The notes beneath the pieces are model-generated. The model was not told the DNA's origin, searched no databases, and worked only from the letters and a program-made list of their open reading frames with translations. DNA of 64,000 nt from Mycolicibacterium iranicum (lineage in GTDB: Bacteria > Actinomycetota > Actinomycetes > Mycobacteriales > Mycobacteriaceae). Location of the stretch: assembly GCF_014190915.1 (NCBI RefSeq), contig NZ_JACHVU010000001.1, forward strand, positions 496,001-560,000, in the 5' to 3' direction. How positions within the stretch are numbered: the first letter of the stretch is position 1; each line of letters begins with the position of its first letter. A program made the translations under genes and the position numbers. Below, in pieces: positions 58,223 to 64,000 of the stretch.

Positions 58223-58891
58223 GGGCGGGCGCGGTCGGACGATGACCTCGTGGACGTGCGCGTCGCGGGGTGCGTTTATCGCGTCGGCCGTCACCTGGGC
58301 CACCGTCTGGGGGCTGAGGAACTGCTCGGGGTCGTACGCACGGCCTTCGTAGGCGACGAGGTCCTCCTGCATGGCCGTCGCGATGCGCCCCGGGTGCACC
58401 GAGGTCACACGCAGCGACGGCTCGTCGGCGCGCAGGGAGTCGGCGAAGCCCCGCAGCGCGAACTTGCTCGCCGAGTAGGACGCCAAGCCGGGCGAGGCGT
58501 TGATGCCCGCCCCGGAGTTGATGAACACGACATGCCCGCCGGCGCTGCGTAGCGCCGGCAGCAGCTCGAGCGTCAACGCAACGGCGCCGACGACGTTGAC
58601 GGCCATCGTGGCCCGCCATTCGTCGACGCTCGACTCCCCGACCCGCGCGGGATATGCGACGCCCGCGTTGTGGATCAGCACGTCGAGCTCGACGATCGGC
58701 TCGACGAGCGCGGAGATCGAGTCGGGGTCGGCCAGGTCGACGGGCCAGGTGGTGGCCCCGAGCCGTTCGGCGACGGCATCCAGTCGCGGCGACGGACGTC
58801 CGGCCAGAAACAGCGTGTGCGTCGGAGCCAACACGTCGGCAAGGGCGGATCCGAGGCCGCCGGAGGCCCCGGTGATCATGGCGGTCGGCAC
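58217..58891 (-). CDS. Short-chain dehydrogenase/reductase
   Basis: A 224-residue classical SDR. The cofactor motif is TGASGGLGSAL (glycine-rich), with NAG in IHNAGVAYP and the catalytic Ser and YSASK motif in INSGAG and SYSASKFAL. An acidic residue after the second strand is not seen (FLAGRPSP has Arg), which leans to NADP(H). The GTG at 58891 was chosen because the Rossmann strand must start close by (VPTAMITGASGG); ATG at 58879 is possible. The substrate is unknown. It is divergent from the glucosylglycerate hydrolase gene. Confidence 0.85.
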   Translation of the reverse strand: MPTAMITGASGGLGSALADVLAPTHTLFLAGRPSPRLDAVAERLGATTWPVDLADPDSISALVEPIVELDVLIHNAGVAYPARVGESSVDEWRATMAVNVVGAVALTLELLPALRSAGGHVVFINSGAGINASPGLASYSASKFALRGFADSLRADEPSLRVTSVHPGRIATAMQEDLVAYEGRAYDPEQFLSPQTVAQVTADAINAPRDAHVHEVIVRPRPPA

Positions 58892-58947
58892 ACCGACGAC
58901 CCTACCGACCTGCGTGTCGGGCGAAGTCGTCGCATCATGGGGAGACC

Positions 58948-60288
58948 ATGCCCCACGATCCCAGCTTCGCCCCCACGCAATTGGCTGCGCGCGCCGCCTA
59001 TCTGCTTCGCGGCAACGACCTCGGCGTGATGACGACCGCCGCACCACTGCTCTATCCGCACATGTGGAGCTGGGACGCGGCATTCGTGTCGATCGGCCTC
59101 GCGCCGCTGTCGGTGGAACGGGCGGTCGTCGAACTCGACACCCTGCTGTCGGCCCAGTGGCGCAACGGCATGATCCCGCACATCGTCTTCGCCAACGGTG
59201 TCGACGGATACTTCCCGGGCCCGGCCCGCTGGGCCTGCTCCTCGTTGACCGACGACGCACCGCGAAACCGCCACACCTCGGGGATCACCCAGCCGCCGGT
59301 GCATGCGATCGCGGTGCAGCGGATCCTCGACCATGCGCGAACGCGCGGTCGTTCGACCCGGGCCGTGGCCGAGGCGTTCCTGGACCGACGCTGGGGTGAT
59401 CTGGTGCGCTGGCACCGCTGGCTGGCCGAGAGCCGGGACCCGAACGGGCACGGCCGGGTCACGCTGTATCACGGCTGGGAGTCCGGAATGGACAACTCGC
59501 CGCGCTGGGACAGCGCCTACGCCAACGTGATTCCGGGTGTGGTGCCCGAGTATCAGCGCGAGGACAACAAGATCAACACCGATGCCAGCCAGCGCCCGTC
59601 CGACCTGGAGTACGACCGCTACCTCTGGCTGCTCGAGGAGATGAAGGCCGCGCACTACGACGACGAAATACTCTCCAGGACGATGAGTTTCGCGGTGCAG
59701 GACGTGTTCGTCTCGGCGATCTTCTCGGTGGCCTGTCAGGTGCTGGCCGAGATCGGGGAGGACCACAAACGGCCGCACGCCGACGTCAAGGACCTCTACG
59801 CCTGGGCCGAACGCTTCCGCTCCGGCGTGCTTGCGACCACCGACGAAAGAACCGGTGCGGCAAAGGATTACGACGTCCGCGCGCAGAGGTGGATCGCGAC
59901 CGAGACCGCTGCGCAGTTCGCTCCCCTGCTGTGCGGGGGACTGCCGCACGAGCGGGAGCGCGCGCTGTTGCGATTGCTGGAGGGTCCGCGCTTCTGTGGC
60001 CATCCGGACCTGGCGTACGCACTGATCCCGTCGACGTCGCCGGTGTCCCGGGACTTCCGGCCCCGCGAGTATTGGCGTGGGCCGGTCTGGCCGGTCATGA
60101 CGTGGCTGTTCGCCTGGTGCTTCGCCCGGCGGGGCTGGGCCGAGCGGGCCGCGACACTGCGGCGCGAAGGACTGCGCCAGGCCAGCGACGGCACCTTCGC
60201 CGAGTACTACGAGCCGTTCACCGGTGAACCGCTGGGCAGCATGCAGCAATCGTGGACGGCCGCGGCCGTACTGGACTGGTTGGGCTGA
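58948..60288 (+). CDS. ggh: Glucosylglycerate hydrolase (GH63 family)
   Basis: A 446-residue cytosolic enzyme hydrolysing glucosylglycerate (and mannosylglycerate) to sugar and glycerate. Length and sequence follow the characterised M. hassiacum enzyme from end to end, including the same numbering of the catalytic acids: Asp182 in HGWESGMDNSPRW and Glu419 in FAEYYEPFTGEP. The (alpha/alpha)6 barrel segments YPHMWSWDAAF and PREYWRGPVWPVMTWLF are intact. In mycobacteria glucosylglycerate accumulates under nitrogen limitation and this hydrolase removes it on recovery. The ATG at 58948 (MPHDPSFAPTQLAAR) matches the family. Confidence 0.92.
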   Translation: MPHDPSFAPTQLAARAAYLLRGNDLGVMTTAAPLLYPHMWSWDAAFVSIGLAPLSVERAVVELDTLLSAQWRNGMIPHIVFANGVDGYFPGPARWACSSLTDDAPRNRHTSGITQPPVHAIAVQRILDHARTRGRSTRAVAEAFLDRRWGDLVRWHRWLAESRDPNGHGRVTLYHGWESGMDNSPRWDSAYANVIPGVVPEYQREDNKINTDASQRPSDLEYDRYLWLLEEMKAAHYDDEILSRTMSFAVQDVFVSAIFSVACQVLAEIGEDHKRPHADVKDLYAWAERFRSGVLATTDERTGAAKDYDVRAQRWIATETAAQFAPLLCGGLPHERERALLRLLEGPRFCGHPDLAYALIPSTSPVSRDFRPREYWRGPVWPVMTWLFAWCFARRGWAERAATLRREGLRQASDGTFAEYYEPFTGEPLGSMQQSWTAAAVLDWLG

Positions 60289-60291
60289 GCC

Positions 60292-60732
60292 CTATTCGGC
60301 GATGCGCTCGAGGGGGGCCAGCGCTTTGTTCAACGCGTCGAGTTCTTCCTCGCTGAGCTTGCTCAGCAGCGCCGCCAGATGGGCCTGCCTGGAGGCCAGC
60401 GCTTCCTGATGCTGGGCCAGACCCTGGGGGGTGATGTCGACCAGCACGGCCCGCAGGTCGGACGGGTCGCGATCCCGCTTGACCAGGCCCAACTTCTCAA
60501 GCCGGCGAATGGCCACGGTGGTGGTGGGGGTGCGGACGCGCTCGTGGGCGGCCAGCTCGGTCATCCGCATGGGGCCCTGGTCGAACAGGGTGAGCAGAAT
60601 CGACAACTGGGCCAACGTCAGGTCGCCCGACGTCGCGGTCCGTCCGGTGTGACGCATGACCGACAGCACCTTGGACAGCACGCGCTGCAGTTCGCCAGCA
60701 AGCTCGCTGACCCGTGCTTCGGTGGCCACCAT
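60292..60732 (-). CDS. MarR-family transcriptional regulator (Rv0042c equivalent)
   Basis: A 146-residue winged helix-turn-helix regulator. The DNA-binding core spans LTLAQLSILLTLFDQGPMR, MTELAAHERVRTPTTTVAIRRLEKLGLVKR and the wing DPSDLRAVLVDITPQG. The ATG at 60732 is 16 bases from an inverted repeat that may be its operator. Its stop lies 3 bases from the convergent ggh stop. Its target could be itself and the adjacent ABC transporter, but the ligand is unknown. Confidence 0.88.
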   Translation of the reverse strand: MVATEARVSELAGELQRVLSKVLSVMRHTGRTATSGDLTLAQLSILLTLFDQGPMRMTELAAHERVRTPTTTVAIRRLEKLGLVKRDRDPSDLRAVLVDITPQGLAQHQEALASRQAHLAALLSKLSEEELDALNKALAPLERIAE

Positions 60733-60747
60733 AATTCAGTCACTCTA

Positions 60748-60768
60748 ACCTGTCCGATCCTGACAGGT
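60748..60768. promoter_or_regulatory. Inverted repeat, putative MarR operator
   Basis: ACCTGTC and GACAGGT arms with a 7-base spacer lie just upstream of the marR-type gene and about 45 bases past the transporter ATPase stop. The size and place suit autoregulation by a MarR dimer; this is inference. Confidence 0.45.
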
Positions 60769-60812
60769 CGGGCGGTCGGCGCTAATCGCGCAAAATTGAC
60801 GCCCGAGATGGT

Positions 60813-61553
60813 CTAGAGCACTTGGGCTAGGAATCGGCGCAGACGCTTGGTCTCGGCGCCCTCGAACACCCTCTCGGGCGGCCCTGTTTCGATGACCTGA
60901 CCGTGGTCCATGAACACGACGGTGTCGGCCGTGGAGCGGGCGAACCCCATCTCGTGGGTGACGACGACCATCGTCATCCCGTCCGCGGCGAGGTCGGCGA
61001 TCAGCTCCAGCACACCCTTCACCAGCTCGGGATCCAGCGCCGAGGTCGCCTCGTCGAAGAACATCACCTGCGGTGACATCGCCAGTGCCCGCGCGATGGC
61101 GACACGTTGCTGCTGTCCCCCCGACAGTGTGGTCGGGCGGACCTCGGCCTTGTGCCGCAGACCGACCCGATCCAGTTGTGCCAGGCCGAGTTCGCGGGCC
61201 TGATCGGCGTTGAGCCGCTTCAGTTTGCGCGGGGCCAGGGTGACGTTGTCGAGCACCGTCTTGTGTGGGAACAGCTGAAACTGCTGGAACACCATGCCGA
61301 TTCGCTGCCGGAGCTCGTCGGGGTCGTCCGCGAGCACCGACCGCCCGTCGAGCAGGATGTCGCCGCGGTCGGGTTCGTGGAGGCGGTTGAGCGTACGCAG
61401 CAGCGTGGACTTACCGGAGCCCGACGGTCCGATCACCGCGGTGCTGGATCCGGCGGCGACGTCGAGGTCGACACCGCGCAGGACGGCACTCTTGCCGAAC
61501 GACAGGTGCAGGTCGGTCGCGCTCAGCGACACCGCCTGGGGTGCGGTGGTCAT
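60813..61553 (-). CDS. glnQ: Polar amino acid (glutamine-type) ABC transporter ATP-binding protein
   Basis: A 246-residue ATPase of the GlnQ/HisP group. It has Walker A (GPSGSGKSTLLRTLNRL), the Q-loop FQQFQLFPHKTVLDNV, the signature LSGGQQQRVAIARAL, Walker B (VMFFDEATSALDPE) and the switch histidine VVTHEMGFAR. The ATG overlaps the stop of the permease gene by one base (TGATG), so the two form one operon. The asparagine usual in TLNRLE is followed by H here. Substrate is probably glutamine, glutamate or another polar amino acid. Confidence 0.9.
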   Translation of the reverse strand: MTTAPQAVSLSATDLHLSFGKSAVLRGVDLDVAAGSSTAVIGPSGSGKSTLLRTLNRLHEPDRGDILLDGRSVLADDPDELRQRIGMVFQQFQLFPHKTVLDNVTLAPRKLKRLNADQARELGLAQLDRVGLRHKAEVRPTTLSGGQQQRVAIARALAMSPQVMFFDEATSALDPELVKGVLELIADLAADGMTMVVVTHEMGFARSTADTVVFMDHGQVIETGPPERVFEGAETKRLRRFLAQVL

Positions 61554-63349
61554 CAGTTCATCTCCTGAGAGGTGGACAGCACCAGCGGATCTTCTTCGTC
61601 GGGACGACGCCCGCGCCGCAGACGCGCGTCGATGAAGTTGACCAGGTGTGTCAGCGGAATGGTCAGCGCGAGATAGAACAGGCCCGCCGCGACCAGCGGG
61701 GAGAGATTACCGGTCTGCGCGTTGAGGTCGCGTCCGACTTGGAACAGCTCGCGCTGGTTGGCGATAAGCCCGAGGAAGTACACGAGTGACGACGCCTTCA
61801 GCAGCGAGATGAACTGGTTCATCAGGGCGGGCAGTACCCGGCGCACACCCTGCGGAACCACCACGAGCCGCATGGACGTCGAGTAGCTGAAGCCCAGTGC
61901 GCGTGAGGCTTCCAGTTGTCCTGGGTCCACGCTCTGGATGCCGGAGCGGAAGATCTCGCCGATGTAGGCCGCGGCCATCAGACCCAGCGCGGCGATGCCG
62001 AGCGGGTAGGGGCTGTTGCCCGTGAGGTGGCCGACGACGGGGCCGACACCGAGACCGATCAGCAGGATGATCACGACTTCGGGCAGACCGCGGAAGATGT
62101 CGGTGTAGATGCGGGCGGGCCACCGCAGCCACCGGGACTTCGAGATGCCCGCAACCGCGAGCGCCATGCCCAGGATGAGGCCGATGATGCTGGCTGCGAC
62201 AGTCAGGATCAGTGTGTTCGGTAGCCCGGTGGTCAACAGATCGGGGATCGCTTGTTTGTACAGATCCCAGTCCAGGAACGCCGCCCGCAGTTGTGCCAGT
62301 GTGGATTTCGGTTCGACGGGCGTGGCGGGCGCATCGCTTTCCTGGTTGCGTGCAGCGATCGCGTCGAAGTCGGGCAGCTGCGGTTGCGGTGCGGCCTTGG
62401 ACCCGGGCTTCCACCCGGGCGGCAGCGCGCGCGGCACCCAGTCCGAGTAGAGCCGCGCCCAGGTGCCGTCGGCGATGATGGCGTCGAGGCCCGAGTTGAG
62501 CGCGTCGATGAGCGGCCGGTTGTCCGGTGCGACCGCCCACGCGATGAAATTATCGAGGCTGAACGTGTTTTCGATGATCTCGGCGGGATCGCCGGGCTGC
62601 ACGGTGCCCTGCGCCTGCTGCGACGGGGACACCCAGGCGTCGATCTGTCCCGTCTTGAGGCTGGCGTAGACGGTGTTGTAGTCGGGGAACTTCACCGGCT
62701 GCAGCTTCAGCGTGTCGATGACATAGGCCTCCTGCACGGTGCCCTGCACGACGCCGATGCGCTGGCCGTCGGCCAGCTTGTCGAACCCCGTGATCGGGGA
62801 ACCTTTCGGGACGACCAGCGAGAAGTATCCGAAGTCGTAGCCGTTGGTGAATCCGACGGTGCGGCGGCGGGCGTCGGTGGTGGTGATCGACGACGACCCC
62901 ACGTCGAACCGGCGCGATGCGACCTGGGCGAGCAGGCCGGAGAACTCGGTGCCCACGAAGTTGACGCGCAACCCCAGGCGGTCGGCGATGGCGCGCAGCA
63001 GTTCGTTGTCGAAGCCGGTGAACTGGCCGGTGGAGTCGATGCAGATGCTCGGCGGCGCGTCCGAGAGGGTGCCGACGGTCAGGGTGCCGGGCTGGCTCAG
63101 ACCGAGGGAGTTCACGTCGATCGAGTCGAGCGGCGCGACGGTCGAGGTCGTGTACTTGTCAGATGCCGGACCGCTGGCTGCGGCGGCCAGGTTGGTCGGC
63201 AGGGCGCTGGCGCTGTCCACGCCGGGCGGTGAGCACTGGTCCACCTGCGCACCCGCCGGGGCGGCGAGACCCATCGCCAGGAGGATGCTGATGATCAGCG
63301 CGAGAGCGAACGGTTTCACGGTTGGGCGCAGTACCCGCGGGCAGCTCAT
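61553..63349 (-). CDS. ABC transporter substrate-binding protein fused to permease (glutamine/polar amino acid type)
   Basis: A 598-residue fusion. A signal peptide (about residues 11-34, cut near AGA-QVDQC) is followed by a family 3 solute-binding domain (about 85-320, with CIDSTGQFTGFDNELLRAIA and RRFDVGSSSIT). After a linker (about 320-370) comes an ABC permease domain with the EAA-type loop EASRALGFSYSTSMRLVVVPQGVRRVLPAL. This layout, binding domain in front of the membrane domain in one chain, resembles GlnP of lactococci. The start ATG at 63349 has no clear ribosome-binding site; GTG at 63319 is an alternative. It is co-transcribed with glnQ. Confidence 0.9.
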   Translation of the reverse strand: MSCPRVLRPTVKPFALALIISILLAMGLAAPAGAQVDQCSPPGVDSASALPTNLAAAASGPASDKYTTSTVAPLDSIDVNSLGLSQPGTLTVGTLSDAPPSICIDSTGQFTGFDNELLRAIADRLGLRVNFVGTEFSGLLAQVASRRFDVGSSSITTTDARRRTVGFTNGYDFGYFSLVVPKGSPITGFDKLADGQRIGVVQGTVQEAYVIDTLKLQPVKFPDYNTVYASLKTGQIDAWVSPSQQAQGTVQPGDPAEIIENTFSLDNFIAWAVAPDNRPLIDALNSGLDAIIADGTWARLYSDWVPRALPPGWKPGSKAAPQPQLPDFDAIAARNQESDAPATPVEPKSTLAQLRAAFLDWDLYKQAIPDLLTTGLPNTLILTVAASIIGLILGMALAVAGISKSRWLRWPARIYTDIFRGLPEVVIILLIGLGVGPVVGHLTGNSPYPLGIAALGLMAAAYIGEIFRSGIQSVDPGQLEASRALGFSYSTSMRLVVVPQGVRRVLPALMNQFISLLKASSLVYFLGLIANQRELFQVGRDLNAQTGNLSPLVAAGLFYLALTIPLTHLVNFIDARLRRGRRPDEEDPLVLSTSQEMN

Positions 63350-63394
63350 TTAATGCAACGTAGCGCCCGGCTCGATCGGCGCGGCGGCTTCGGC

Positions 63395-64000
63395 TCATTC
63401 GGAGTGCAAACGCTGCAGCACACCGCGGCGGACCAGTTCGCTGAGCAGGATGTCGGCCATGGTGTCCGCACGCCGGGCGCATGCCGCGCGGGCGGCGTCG
63501 CGATCCCGGCTGCCGATCGCGTCCAGCTCGGCCTCATAGGACGGCAGCAGCCGGTCGCGGTGCTCGGCGTAGCACTCCCAGAACGTCTGCGGAATGAACG
63601 TCTGGGAGGAGTCGATGGCGGCCTGGAGCCGCGGGCCGGCGTACTCGCCGTTGACCGTCGCGCGGAAGCGCTTGGCGTGTGCGTCGAACTGCCGCGCATC
63701 GCGCCCGGACCGCATCTGGGCGACCTCGCCGTCGAGCTCGGCGATGATCGTCGGATCGCCCGCCGTGGCCGCCCGCCCCGATGCCATGCCACTGAGGAGG
63801 CCGTAGAGCTCGTGGTGTTCGCGCACCGCGGATTCGTCGAACCGCTCGACGTAGGCCCCGCGGTGATAGCGCGTCGACAGGATCCCGTCATGCTCGAGCT
63901 GGACGACGGCCTCCTGGATCGGCACCCTGCTCAGCCCCAGCTCGCGTGCGATCTCGTTGCGGTCCAGGCGATCTCCGGAGCGGAGCTTACCGGTCAGCAC
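63395..64000 (-). CDS. GntR-family transcriptional regulator, 5' end outside window (Rv0043c equivalent)
   Basis: The visible 201 codons begin inside a GntR winged helix-turn-helix: KLRSGDRLDRNEIARELGLS, RVPIQEAVVQLEHDGI and the wing RGAYVERF. A FCD-type all-helical ligand domain follows (about residues 55-195). Family members carry a further 15-25 residues before LTGKLRSGDRL, so the GTG at 64000 is not the true start and the gene is cut by the window edge. It may control the transporter operon next to it; the ligand is unknown. Confidence 0.85.
   Translation of the reverse strand: MLTGKLRSGDRLDRNEIARELGLSRVPIQEAVVQLEHDGILSTRYHRGAYVERFDESAVREHHELYGLLSGMASGRAATAGDPTIIAELDGEVAQMRSGRDARQFDAHAKRFRATVNGEYAGPRLQAAIDSSQTFIPQTFWECYAEHRDRLLPSYEAELDAIGSRDRDAARAACARRADTMADILLSELVRRGVLQRLHSE

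Overview
The window is about 64 kb of high-GC actinobacterial chromosome centred on the replication origin of a mycobacterium, most likely a fast-growing Mycolicibacterium-type species. The basis is near-complete synteny with the M. tuberculosis (Mtb) oriC region, very high protein similarity for DnaA, GyrA/B, PknB, CwlM and others, mycobacteria-specific genes (CrgA, CwsA, Mtc28, MutT4, SigM) and heavy GTG start use. Synteny statements rest on remembered Mtb gene order, not on a database search. The species cannot be named from sequence reading alone. The window is shown in the opposite orientation to the usual Mtb map.

Layout. Bases 1-7.5 kb hold the serine/threonine phospho-signalling and elongation operon pstP(partial)-rodA-pbpA-pknA-pknB. 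Bases 7.4-12.7 kb hold trpG, two tandem secreted PE-PPE-type hydrolases that look inserted here, a DUF881 protein, crgA and a small PH-like membrane protein. Bases 12.8-16.8 kb hold ppiA, cwsA, an L-serine dehydratase, a membrane GGDEF protein, tRNA-Ala, a 35-residue DLW-39-like ORF and tRNA-Ile. Bases 16.8-28.7 kb are the replication block, on the minus strand: dnaA, oriC, dnaN, gnd, recF, dciA, gyrB, gyrA and a DUF3566 protein. Bases 29.3-36.9 kb carry rpmH-rnpA-yidD-yidC-jag-rsmG-parA-parB with two parS sites, a GNAT-like protein and cwlM. Bases 37-46.6 kb carry trxA/trxB, sigM with its probable anti-sigma gene, the murJ-pseudokinase fusion, a DUF6049 protein and mutT4. Bases 46.7-50.7 kb carry pcnA, an Asp-rich repeat protein and a secreted CHAP-domain protein. 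Bases 50.7-64 kb carry a block that in Mtb lies on the other side of the origin (Rv0036c to Rv0043c equivalents: TIGR03084, MFS, YqgE, membrane protein, Mtc28, LeuS, MarR, GntR). Inside this block are a short-chain dehydrogenase, a glucosylglycerate hydrolase and a glutamine-type ABC transporter.

How the genes work together. Replication initiation (DnaA, oriC, DnaN, DciA, gyrase) and segregation (ParA/ParB/parS) sit beside a wall-growth control circuit: PknA/PknB and PstP, the elongation enzymes RodA and PbpA, the PknB substrate CwlM, MurJ with a pseudokinase tail, and the division factors CrgA and CwsA. YidC/YidD/KhpB, RnpA and RpmH support membrane insertion and RNA maturation. SigM and the thioredoxin pair handle envelope and redox stress. 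The far right looks like a small nitrogen/compatible-solute neighbourhood.

No insertion sequences, prophage, rRNA or CRISPR array were seen. The least ordinary items are: a duplicated 26-bp chain of overlapping mini-ORFs between pbpA and pknA; a family of three long palindromes at gene ends, two of which supply the stop codon of the adjoining gene; an isolated perfect DnaA box with an origin-like motif 14 kb from oriC; tandem hydrolases with 15-bp repeat tails; and a secreted cadherin-like/CHAP protein where Mtb has its esxEF-cpnT locus.
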